A DNA stretch of 16,403 nt from an uncultured Zetaproteobacteria bacterium (lineage in GTDB: Bacteria > Pseudomonadota > Zetaproteobacteria > Mariprofundales > Mariprofundaceae), in the NCBI GenBank assembly GCA_947311795.1, contig CAMZLX010000157.1, positions 1 through 16,403 of the forward strand, read 5' to 3'. The notes under the pieces were generated by a model. It ran no database searches. It was not told the origin of the DNA and saw nothing but the letters and a program-made list of their open reading frames with translations. The translations under genes were made by a program, and so were the position numbers. Below, in pieces: positions 1-7,233 of the stretch. Position 1 is the stretch's first letter. Each line of letters opens with the position of its first letter.

Positions 1-330
1 ATTGATGGGGTGTTAAGTATAGCTGCATTGCATATTGGTTTGGCGGCACGCCTTGCACGCTTTGAACCCACGGGGCAGGGCAATGCTTCATGTTTGTGGC
101 TTTTGCATGATGTAAGTATTGTTGATGTAAAATCATTAAAAGGTGGGGTGATTCGCTTGCAACTGAGTGACGGTGAGCGGTTTATGCCAGCGGTTGCTTT
201 CCGAGGTAAGCAGTTGTTTGAAGGCATAGAAGCAGGTGTTTGTGTTTCTCTCATTGGCAAGCTACAACAAGATGATTATCGAGGCGGTGAACATATCCAA
301 TTTGTGGTTGAAGACATTCTCAATCACTGA
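1..330 (+). CDS. recJ: RecJ single-stranded-DNA exonuclease, C-terminal fragment (5' end outside window)
   Basis: This is the last ~110 codons of a gene that enters from the left edge. The frame is open from base 1 (I-D-G-V-L-S...) and ends in TGA at 328-330, so the GTG at 10 is an internal codon and not a start. The segment ARFEPTGQGN matches the 'RFEP-x-G-x-GN' motif that opens the C-terminal OB-fold of RecJ. It is followed by beta-rich OB-type sequence ending ...GGEHIQFVVEDIL, as RecJ proteins end. RecJ degrades single-stranded DNA 5' to 3' in recombination and mismatch repair; the catalytic DHH/DHHA1 domains would lie outside the window. It converges on the polymerase gene at 348 with only 17 bp between stop codons. 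The family call is firm; activity cannot be judged from this tail. Confidence 0.88.
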   Translation: MDGVLSIAALHIGLAARLARFEPTGQGNASCLWLLHDVSIVDVKSLKGGVIRLQLSDGERFMPAVAFRGKQLFEGIEAGVCVSLIGKLQQDDYRGGEHIQFVVEDILNH

Positions 331-347
331 TTTCTTTAAAAAGAATC

Positions 348-1700
348 TTATGTTTCTTCTTTTTGTTCGGATTCAACAATATGCATAGCGAGAACAAGGC
401 CTAAAATAATCATAAAAGGCTCCATGATTCGGACAATAATGAATGTGTTAGCACCAATGGCATGAACCAATAAACCACCATATCCACATAATGCTCCGAG
501 CGCTACGCCACGCATGATAGGGTCTTTAAGGTCACGACTCCGTTTTCGGAGTAGAACCCAAATACGCCTTAGAAACCAGATAAACAATACCAAACCTATC
601 ATGCCTGTTTCAAGCAATACACGCGGGTACATGGCATCCAAGAATCTCCCACCTGTTGCACCAACACCAAAAAAAGGATGGCTGGGGAATGATTTGGTTA
701 AGACCCTTTCCCATGATTTGAGACGTTCAGTGGTTGAGGTATCAATTTTAACATCACCCAAATCGAGTTGACCTTCTTGCTCGGCTTGATTAAATGTGAA
801 CATAATACGGGTGACCACACTTTTTGGAATCACAATAGGTGCAAGTGCAAGCCCACCTAAACACATGAAGATAAGAAGCTTTTTTTGTTGTGAAAAGAAA
901 AGAAATAATATAATCGAAGCGGCAAATGCTAGATATGAACTTCTGGATTCTGTAAATACAAAAGGTACTAGAATAACAGCAAGCATGAGTAAAAGTTGGT
1001 AGCGTTGTTTGTTGTTTGTTGTATGCAATAAAATACCAAGTAAAACACTGAACATAAACATGAGATAGCCACCAAAGGTGTTAGGCTCACCTTGTTCACC
1101 TTCAAAAGGTGCAGATACACGAATGTCCTGTGGAATTTGAGCCATACCAAAGAGTGATGCAATTAAACAGGTTGCAATCATCACGATAAGCAGCCGTTTA
1201 ATAATAGCGGTATCATGAATATGATTCACTACAAGATAAAATAATATAAAGTATTCTAGGTATTTAAGTACAAAGAAAATACCATACATGCCAACATCAC
1301 CTTGGAAAAAGGCGATGAGGGTGCTGAAGGCAGCAGCAAACCAGTATAAACCAGCAGCTTGATTAATAGGTGTATAGCGCAATAGACTTATTTCATTGCG
1401 AATAGCAATACGAAAAATCCATGTGATACTGATGAGGGTGAGCATAATATCATCAAGACGAACAGTGACACCACGAGACTCAGTAGTATTTACTTTACCC
1501 GTAATTAAGTCACCGTGGGTGGGGCTGCCACCAATGGTTAGTTCTGGAGAAAGCAATGTTGCAAGGATAAGAAAGTATAATGCGAGTTCTACACTTGAGA
1601 ATGTAATCACTACAATCATAAACCCTGCTAATAGAAGAATGGGCCCTTTGACGAGTTCAGGGGCTACGAGTGATGTGGCGAATAACAATAACATCGACAA
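348..1700 (-). CDS. O-antigen ligase/Wzy-like polysaccharide polymerase, integral membrane protein
   Basis: About 450 residues with ten or more hydrophobic segments, the usual size and shape of the O-antigen ligase (Wzy_C/WaaL-like) family. Family landmarks are visible: EPNTFGGYL (about 205-213), a serine/arginine motif TESRSS (250-255) at the start of a membrane helix, a large hydrophilic loop (about 300-345) ending in HPFFGVGAT (341-349), and LLETGMIGL (about 362-370). Members polymerise or ligate undecaprenyl-linked glycans on the periplasmic face of the inner membrane. This is the last gene of the four-gene export cassette, so polymerase of the exported polymer is the natural reading. The start is uncertain: TTG at 1700 and ATG at 1694 have no ribosome-binding site and cut into the first hydrophobic segment. 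An in-frame CTG at 1757 follows an AAGTGAG sequence and would restore a normal N-terminus. Ligase versus polymerase cannot be settled from sequence. Confidence 0.8.
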   Translation of the reverse strand: MSMLLLFATSLVAPELVKGPILLLAGFMIVVITFSSVELALYFLILATLLSPELTIGGSPTHGDLITGKVNTTESRGVTVRLDDIMLTLISITWIFRIAIRNEISLLRYTPINQAAGLYWFAAAFSTLIAFFQGDVGMYGIFFVLKYLEYFILFYLVVNHIHDTAIIKRLLIVMIATCLIASLFGMAQIPQDIRVSAPFEGEQGEPNTFGGYLMFMFSVLLGILLHTTNNKQRYQLLLMLAVILVPFVFTESRSSYLAFAASIILFLFFSQQKKLLIFMCLGGLALAPIVIPKSVVTRIMFTFNQAEQEGQLDLGDVKIDTSTTERLKSWERVLTKSFPSHPFFGVGATGGRFLDAMYPRVLLETGMIGLVLFIWFLRRIWVLLRKRSRDLKDPIMRGVALGALCGYGGLLVHAIGANTFIIVRIMEPFMIILGLVLAMHIVESEQKEET

Positions 1701-1764
1701 TACAAAGGTTAGTAAGATTGTTGGTGGAATCGGTACACGTAGGCTTTTAATGTTCAGAGTAAAC

Positions 1765-1950
1765 TCACTTCAAAGGTGACGATATTTGATCAACGGGCCT
1801 ATAACTTTTATCCAATGGCTCATCAATGTTTTGACTACATTCACGCATGGACACAGCAGCAACAGAGAAAAACATGCAAATGATTAAGATAACAATAATA
1901 CGTTGTCTTCGTTGCTTGCGATGCATAAATTGATAGTGACTTTCACCCAT
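1765..1950 (-). CDS. Small single-pass membrane protein of the polysaccharide cassette, unknown function
   Basis: A 61-codon gene lying exactly between the Wzc-like kinase and the polymerase. Its ATG begins 2 nt after the kinase stop codon, and its TGA falls inside the leader of the polymerase reading frame. The protein has a very basic N-terminus (HRKQRRQR, about 10-17), one strongly hydrophobic helix (about 18-34, IIVILIICMFFSVAAVS), then a polar ~27-residue tail with one cysteine. By the positive-inside rule it should sit in the inner membrane with its tail in the periplasm. There is no clear ribosome-binding site, which suggests translational coupling to the upstream gene. I recognise no family. 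Its position suggests an accessory of the kinase or polymerase, but that is inference; being real rather than spurious rests on tight spacing and the membrane signature. Confidence 0.6.
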   Translation of the reverse strand: MGESHYQFMHRKQRRQRIIVILIICMFFSVAAVSMRECSQNIDEPLDKSYRPVDQISSPLK

Positions 1951-1952
1951 GT

Positions 1953-4232
1953 TTAATTTTGGTTAGAACCTGAACGCATGTATGACCACATGGAAAGAAT
2001 TCTACGTTTTATTTTGATGAAAACCTGCTGAATTGCATTACCCCGAAGCTTTTCTTCGGAACCATAAGAGTACGCATAATAACGGTTCATTTTATAAGTT
2101 GTGTAATCAGGGGATAGCTCACCCCGTACACCGTTAAGTATGATGCCGACAACTTTACCACCCACAGATTCAATATTACTCTGAACACGCTTAAGCGCAC
2201 CACGAACTACTGAACCAATATTATAAACAAGCAGTACACCATCAACTTTAGACGCTAGTACTGTTGCATCGGTTGTGTGCAGTAGGGGAGGCATATCAAT
2301 AATAACCATATCATATTCTTCACGGGCTTCTTTTAAAATGGTGTCCATGGCAGGGGCTGCAAGTAAATCAGGAGGGCTTGCATGAACAATGCCACATGTA
2401 AGCACTTCCAATTGATCTAATCCAGGTGTGAGTAAGGCTTGGTCAATGCCTAAGTCTCCCAGCATTATATCAGAAAAACGTTTTACTGCATCTTTCCAGT
2501 GGTATTGACCGACTAGACATTCACTCAGTCCAGGATCACGTTTGATACCAAAGGTATGGTGTTGCATAGGTTTTCGCATATCAGCATCAATCAAAAGTAT
2601 GCGCCCACCTTGTTGGGCGAGTGCAATAGAAAGGTTTGCCGCAATGGTACTTTTTCCTTCTTTTACGGTAGAACTTGTAATCAAAATAACTTGATGTGTG
2701 CCTTCTTGAGAAAATAAAAGGTTGGTTCGCAAACTACGGTATGCTTCTGAAATCGTAGATGGTGGTGAGAAATGACTAATTAAACGAATTTGCCTTTCCA
2801 GTTGATGCCCACTTATTGCAAGACCTTCTACACCCTTGAAGAGGTCTATGGCTTCATCATGTTCGAGTTGGGGAATAAAGCCAACAACAGGTGTACCGAG
2901 GTAGCTTTCGACCTCTTCAATCGTGCCAACGGATGAGTCCATGGCTTCAAGAACTAGCGCGATGATTAAACCAAGCACCAAACCGAGAATAAGACCCGCC
3001 AGTCCACTTTGTGATGGGTTAACAGGGTTAATTCGGGTGGTTGGTAGCATAGCAGGGCGAACCAAGGATACGGCTTGAACTTTTTCTGCTTCCTTAATCA
3101 ATACTTCTTGATATTTTTTTTCTAAAAGGTCGAATAGTTCTTCATTGATGCGAACAGTACGTTGCATACGTTGGATTTCCAAGGCTTGTTCAGGTAAGCC
3201 TTGGAATCGTTTTTTAGTGTTTTCAATACTGGCTTCTATACTGGCAATACGACGTTGTGTTAAGTGAATTTGTTTTCCTAATTCATTAACCATGGTCGAC
3301 AAAATATCCTGAGCTTGCTGGCGGAGCTCTTGAATTTGCGGATGTTCATCAGTGTAGTTTGTCATGAGCTCAGTACGTTTAAGTGCCATGTCTACTAATC
3401 GTTTGTTTAGTGAGTCAAAATAATCACTTACTTTTCCCGCAATGGTAACGGCTTGGTAGTCCCAAGAACCATTGTTGATACGTTTACGTAGTGGAGCAAT
3501 CGCAAAACGTAGGTCATTGAGGTGAGCTGTAGCCTGTCTATAGTTTTGTTCCAAATCAGAGATGAGTCGTGCCATAAGTTCGGGATCAGTTGTCGAGAAG
3601 TCTAAATTATATTTTTGTCGGTATTTACCGATGTTTTCTTCTGCCTTCTTTAGGCGTTCGCGAACAATAATAAGCTGCTGTTGAATGAACTTTTTAGCTT
3701 CAAAAATACGGCGGTTTTTATCTTCGATATTAAATATTTTAAACTCATCAGCAACGGCTTGTGCAAGGTTCCGTGCAAACGCTGGGCGCCTTGATGTAGC
3801 TGTTATTTGGATGAGCCCAGATTCTTCATCTTGTGCTACATTGATGCTGTCTTTTAAAGATAGAACCTCATCCATATCATTAGGATTAGCACGGATTTCT
3901 TCAGAACTAAGCTCGGACGAAATAATCCCCAAATGTTGGGCTACACGTTCCATCACAGCATAAGACTCAATGATTGCAAGTTGGGTTCGGGCATCTGAAT
4001 ATTGTCGAGATCGCCCGCCCATCAACAAGAGATCTGCGACATTAATAGAAGATTCTATTTTTATAGCTGCTGAAGAACTATAAATTGGCGGTGGCTGTTT
4101 TATCCAAGTTAGCAGACCACTGAAAACCCCCATGGTGATTGCACAAAAGATAATAATCCAGCGGCGGCGGGAAATAATTTGCCAGTATTCAGCTAGATTA
4201 AGCTCATAGCCTTCGTTCGCTTGGGTTGCCAT
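1953..4232 (-). CDS. Wzc-like polysaccharide co-polymerase with bacterial tyrosine kinase domain
   Basis: 759 residues with the standard Wzc architecture. A Wzz chain-length domain begins at the N-terminus, with TM1 at about 24-43. A long periplasmic coiled-coil region (about 165-385) follows, then a proline-rich stretch (about 388-405) and TM2 at about 410-429. The cytoplasmic BY-kinase domain has Walker A (VKEGKST, K527), Walker A' (LLIDAD, D549/D551) and IIDMPP (D646). The tail carries a tyrosine cluster, six Tyr between 710 and 723, the autophosphorylation site type of this family, followed by a basic hydrophobic segment (about 737-752). Such proteins control chain length and work with the outer-membrane Wza channel. 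The start codon overlaps the Wza-like gene's stop (TAATG), showing translational coupling. Domain assignment is very secure; the exported sugar is unknown. Confidence 0.93.
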   Translation of the reverse strand: MATQANEGYELNLAEYWQIISRRRWIIIFCAITMGVFSGLLTWIKQPPPIYSSSAAIKIESSINVADLLLMGGRSRQYSDARTQLAIIESYAVMERVAQHLGIISSELSSEEIRANPNDMDEVLSLKDSINVAQDEESGLIQITATSRRPAFARNLAQAVADEFKIFNIEDKNRRIFEAKKFIQQQLIIVRERLKKAEENIGKYRQKYNLDFSTTDPELMARLISDLEQNYRQATAHLNDLRFAIAPLRKRINNGSWDYQAVTIAGKVSDYFDSLNKRLVDMALKRTELMTNYTDEHPQIQELRQQAQDILSTMVNELGKQIHLTQRRIASIEASIENTKKRFQGLPEQALEIQRMQRTVRINEELFDLLEKKYQEVLIKEAEKVQAVSLVRPAMLPTTRINPVNPSQSGLAGLILGLVLGLIIALVLEAMDSSVGTIEEVESYLGTPVVGFIPQLEHDEAIDLFKGVEGLAISGHQLERQIRLISHFSPPSTISEAYRSLRTNLLFSQEGTHQVILITSSTVKEGKSTIAANLSIALAQQGGRILLIDADMRKPMQHHTFGIKRDPGLSECLVGQYHWKDAVKRFSDIMLGDLGIDQALLTPGLDQLEVLTCGIVHASPPDLLAAPAMDTILKEAREEYDMVIIDMPPLLHTTDATVLASKVDGVLLVYNIGSVVRGALKRVQSNIESVGGKVVGIILNGVRGELSPDYTTYKMNRYYAYSYGSEEKLRGNAIQQVFIKIKRRILSMWSYMRSGSNQN

Positions 4233-6901
4233 TATTCTATCTGTCCTGACAAAACTTTAAGTGTAAGAATTTGTTGAGCAATGCTCACTGGTTGTAATAA
4301 TAATGTGATGGTTGGAGAAATATCAGCAATGTATTTGTTCCAGTTTGCGATAGGGCGAGAAGGAATAATGATAATGTCCTTATCCATCAATGCAGGAATT
4401 TGTGTTAAGTCACCTTTTTCCATAAAACGTTCAAAATCGACGGGTAAGATTTCAGGCTGCTCTCGATTAGATCGGATAACCCGAATATCAGCTAGGTATG
4501 CATCAGGCGTTAAGCCACCCGATTGAGAGATAGCATCCAAGAAATTAATATCGCCTATGAATTCTACGATACCCGTTTTGTTAACCTCACCAAGCACATA
4601 GACTTGTCGTTTAGATTGCGCCAAGGATGGTATAAAAATGGTATCACCAGCATCAACAATTGCATTTTCAGACAAATCACCTTGGCGAATAGCTTTGTTT
4701 AGGTTAAGTATTATTGTCTTGCCATTACGAATGATTTGCACGGCGTTTAAGTTGGCATCACGCCCAGGACCACCTACCCGAGATAAGAAGTCAACAAGAC
4801 TTTCACGCCCCCTTAAAGCATAGTTACCTGGACCAGTAGGCTGACGAGCAAGGCTTTGGACCTCACCAAAAATGCTGACATACTTACTTCGCGCTTTTAT
4901 TATAAAAATATCTACGCGAGGGTTGCGCTCGTATTTTTTGAGAATATCTGTAATTAAAGCATCAATTTCACGCGGCGTGTAACCTGAAATTTCTAAAGCA
5001 GACTGGTAGGGCAAAGATACTGTACCATCAATTTGAACAATAACCTTTTTGGTTTCCGATTTACCTCCTTGCCAAAAGGTAATACTTAATTCATCACCAG
5101 GACCCACTTTGTACTCAGGTACACCGCCAATGGTTTTAAAAACTCTGTTTTCAGTGACATTGTAAAGGTCTCGTTTTTTAAGGTTTGATGATGTTTTAGG
5201 AAGTCGAACAGTGTCAATATTAAATGCTTGGATAGATACTCGACGATTTTGCTTTAATGCACTTGGATCTAAGCCTTTGGTGAGAGGAGACTGATCACCC
5301 AGTGCATCGATTTTAAGATTCTGCTTAAGCACACCATATTTAAGCAGCCATGCAGCAACAGCTTCAGCTCTAGCTCGGGACAGTGCGGTATTGTTTGGGA
5401 ATAATACTGAGCGTATGGGGCGCTGGTCAGCTCGACCTTGTATTCTTAAGTGTAAGAGCGACATATCTTTACCCAGTGAAGTCGCCCAGGTATCCAGCGC
5501 TGCGGTTGCTTGTGTATTGAGTTTTGCGCTTCCCGAGTCAAAATAAATGGCAAGTTTATTGCCAATAGTCTTCCCGATGGTTTTGCGCGCAGGCAATGGT
5601 TTTGCTTTGTTGCTTGACCAAATTTCTATGCCTGCACCAGAGCGAGAAGCAGCAATAGCTAAGGTTCCATCATTGTGGATATCAGCGATATCAATATCAA
5701 GATAGATGCCAAAGTTTGGTGCTAGGCCTGTATCTGCTATGAAGTCTCCATGGGTGATAACATTGCCTTCATCCCAGTGCCATAGGTGCAGACCTTGCCC
5801 AACACTTGATGATGCGACCAAGTCGCGGGCGCCGTCAGCATCAAAGTCACCAACGCGTATATCCGACCAGGTTCCGGATGTCAGCAGAGGGTGTTTATCC
5901 CATGACTGATTAGCATCATTCAGCCAGACCATGATACCTTGTTGGTATAGACCTGCTAAAATATCAATATCACCATCACCATCTACATCGGCAACAGTGA
6001 CTGACTCTGCATCTGAAGTTACAGGTAGCTCCGCAGGCTCCCACCTGCCATTGCCATCACCATGCCAAATTTGAACACCACCAATATGCTGCCAAACATT
6101 GTCATTCTTTTTAAGGTTTAACTTGTTCCGATGAAGGGGGAATGTGTTTTTATTCACTCTATCTTCTTCAATAGCACCAAGACCACCGCGCCTTGAAGCA
6201 ATGATATCAATCAAACCATCTCCGTTAATATCTTGGACAACAACATCTGTGAATTCGCCGGTAACAATAGGGCTTGTGCCATAAATCCACCCGCCATTCG
6301 CATCATTCAGGAGAACCGTAATGCCACCGTCCTGATTGTTACCTAGTTTGGATGCAATAATATCATCCCAGCCGTCACGGTTAACATCTACGAACGCAAC
6401 TTTAGAAAATATACCCGCATCCAAGGGTGAAGAAAGAAGTGTCCACGACTGATTTTCAGGGTCAAATTCCCAGACTTGCAATCCCTTTTGATCACCGCGA
6501 CCACCAATTAAAATATCAACTTTATCATTGTGGTTGATGTCCGATGATGCAAACGAAAGTGGCTGCATACTTGTGGCAGGTCCTGCGGCTGTTTCCCAGT
6601 TGCCCGTTCCGTCACCCATTTCAGTATGGAATCCTTCAACATTGTCACTTCCTCCAACCAGTAGATCCATGTTCCCATCAAGGTTCAAGTCAACAAAATA
6701 TAAGGCATGAGATTCTGAAGAGCGTAGAGGTGCATTGTTATGCATTTTATATGTGTATGTTGCTTTTTCTTCTGAAGAGCTAAGGGACCTTGTCGGTTGC
6801 GGTACGGTGCTTCTGCAAGAAGCTAATAAAACGCTTGCAGCCATAATAACAAGCAAAGAGCGGGTGAAATGCGTGCTGTTCTCAGAGGGTGTTGAGCACA
6901 T
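4232..6901 (-). CDS. Fused VCBS-propeller / OmpA / Wza-type polysaccharide export lipoprotein
   Basis: About 889 residues from the preferred ATG at 6901. The frame stays open to a GTG at 7009, but that codon has no ribosome-binding site and lies upstream of the likely promoter. Numbering here counts from 7009. A lipoprotein signal ends in LLASC (Cys65). Seven FG-GAP/VCBS motifs with DxNxDGxxD-type calcium loops begin near residues 107, 157, 208, 260, 341, 388 and 443, consistent with a seven-bladed beta-propeller. An OmpA-type peptidoglycan-binding domain spans about 485-600 (IYFDSGSAKL, LSRARAEAV, NRRVSI). The polysaccharide export region with SLBB repeats spans about 635-885 (YKVGPGDELSI, FGEV, VLGEV) and ends in a helix suited to the Wza outer-membrane barrel. 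Wza itself is only about 380 residues. The protein should be lipid-anchored at the outer membrane with propeller and OmpA domain in the periplasm. It is the first gene of the cassette. Confidence 0.9.
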   Translation of the reverse strand: MCSTPSENSTHFTRSLLVIMAASVLLASCRSTVPQPTRSLSSSEEKATYTYKMHNNAPLRSSESHALYFVDLNLDGNMDLLVGGSDNVEGFHTEMGDGTGNWETAAGPATSMQPLSFASSDINHNDKVDILIGGRGDQKGLQVWEFDPENQSWTLLSSPLDAGIFSKVAFVDVNRDGWDDIIASKLGNNQDGGITVLLNDANGGWIYGTSPIVTGEFTDVVVQDINGDGLIDIIASRRGGLGAIEEDRVNKNTFPLHRNKLNLKKNDNVWQHIGGVQIWHGDGNGRWEPAELPVTSDAESVTVADVDGDGDIDILAGLYQQGIMVWLNDANQSWDKHPLLTSGTWSDIRVGDFDADGARDLVASSSVGQGLHLWHWDEGNVITHGDFIADTGLAPNFGIYLDIDIADIHNDGTLAIAASRSGAGIEIWSSNKAKPLPARKTIGKTIGNKLAIYFDSGSAKLNTQATAALDTWATSLGKDMSLLHLRIQGRADQRPIRSVLFPNNTALSRARAEAVAAWLLKYGVLKQNLKIDALGDQSPLTKGLDPSALKQNRRVSIQAFNIDTVRLPKTSSNLKKRDLYNVTENRVFKTIGGVPEYKVGPGDELSITFWQGGKSETKKVIVQIDGTVSLPYQSALEISGYTPREIDALITDILKKYERNPRVDIFIIKARSKYVSIFGEVQSLARQPTGPGNYALRGRESLVDFLSRVGGPGRDANLNAVQIIRNGKTIILNLNKAIRQGDLSENAIVDAGDTIFIPSLAQSKRQVYVLGEVNKTGIVEFIGDINFLDAISQSGGLTPDAYLADIRVIRSNREQPEILPVDFERFMEKGDLTQIPALMDKDIIIIPSRPIANWNKYIADISPTITLLLQPVSIAQQILTLKVLSGQIE

Positions 6902-6976
6902 ATAAAGGCGGAAACCTTTAATCCATAGGCTTAGCGCCGCCCATTCGAAATGTTCTGATAAACCAGCCATTGACGT

Positions 6977-7005
6977 ATGAAATGCTATTACCTTATAATT
7001 GTCAA
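6977..7005 (-). promoter_or_regulatory. Candidate sigma-70-type promoter of the polysaccharide cassette
   Basis: On the minus strand a consensus -35 box TTGACA (7005-7000) is followed after 17 bp by TTTCAT (6982-6977), a 4/6 match to the -10 box. Transcription would begin near 6970, leaving a leader of about 70 nt before the ATG at 6901 and none for a GTG start at 7009. This supports the shorter form of the lipoprotein, with its signal peptide near the N-terminus. It is a visual match only. Confidence 0.45.
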
Positions 7006-7017
7006 GCACTTAGGGGC

Positions 7018-7054
7018 AGGAGGTGATATGTTGGTTGAACAAGCCTCAACTTAG
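7018..7054 (+). other. Perfect Shine-Dalgarno sequence with 8-codon mini-ORF
   Basis: AGGAGGTGAT (7018-7027), a full complement to the 16S rRNA 3' tail, directly precedes ATG at 7028. It opens an 8-codon frame (M-L-V-E-Q-A-S-T) ending in TAG at 7052-7054. An inverted repeat GTTGA/TCAAC (7034-7038 and 7046-7050) lies inside. No plus-strand gene follows, so a leader-peptide role is unsupported. Read on the other strand, it is a 10-nt copy of the 16S 3' tail. It may be chance. Confidence 0.2.
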
Positions 7055-7067
7055 GACTTGATATTAC

Positions 7068-7081
7068 TCATATTTATATGA
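7068..7081. repeat. Short palindrome TCATAT-TT-ATATGA upstream of the cassette promoter
   Basis: A perfect 6-bp inverted repeat with a 2-nt centre lies about 63 bp upstream of the candidate -35 box of the polysaccharide cassette, in the gap between that promoter and the tRNA terminator. It could be a regulator half-site pair, but AT-rich palindromes of this length arise often by chance. Confidence 0.25.
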
Positions 7082-7092
7082 AAGAAAAAGGC

Positions 7093-7122
7093 AAAAAGGG
7101 CTCACGATTTCTCGTAAGCCCT
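7093..7122 (-). terminator. Rho-independent terminator after tRNA-Arg
   Basis: On the minus strand, AGGGCTTACG (7122-7113) pairs with CGTGAGCCCT (7106-7097) around a 6-nt loop: ten pairs with one G-U. It is followed at once by TTTTT and, after GCC, another T run. It sits just beyond the tRNA-Arg 3' end and should end the tRNA-Ser/lipoprotein/tRNA-Arg transcript. It also insulates the polysaccharide cassette downstream. Confidence 0.85.
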
Positions 7123-7131
7123 TGCTTTATA

Positions 7132-7208
7132 TGGTGCTCCCTGAGCGATTCGAACGCCCGGCCCTCTGATTCGTAGTCAGATACTCTATCCAGCTGAGCT
7201 AAGGGAGC
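7132..7208 (-). tRNA. tRNA-Arg (anticodon ACG)
   Basis: A 77-nt cloverleaf with encoded CCA. The acceptor GCTCCCT pairs with AGGGAGC, followed by discriminator A and CCA (7134-7132). The D-arm is GCTC...GAGT. The anticodon stem TCTGA/TCAGA encloses the loop CTACGAA, anticodon ACG. The T-loop is TTCGAAT. It would read CGN arginine codons, and A34 normally requires deamination to inosine by TadA. It lies 25 bp after the lipoprotein stop with no terminator between, so it is probably cut from the same transcript. Confidence 0.95.
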
Positions 7209-7233
7209 CTTTTATTGTGCTATTGTCATCTTC

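Noticed and set aside
331..352. Imperfect AT-rich inverted repeat between recJ and the polymerase gene (GAT-TCTTT / AAAGA-ATC)
   Set aside because: The stem needs a bulged base and is nearly all A-T, with no convincing T run directly after it on either strand, so a terminator call is not supported.
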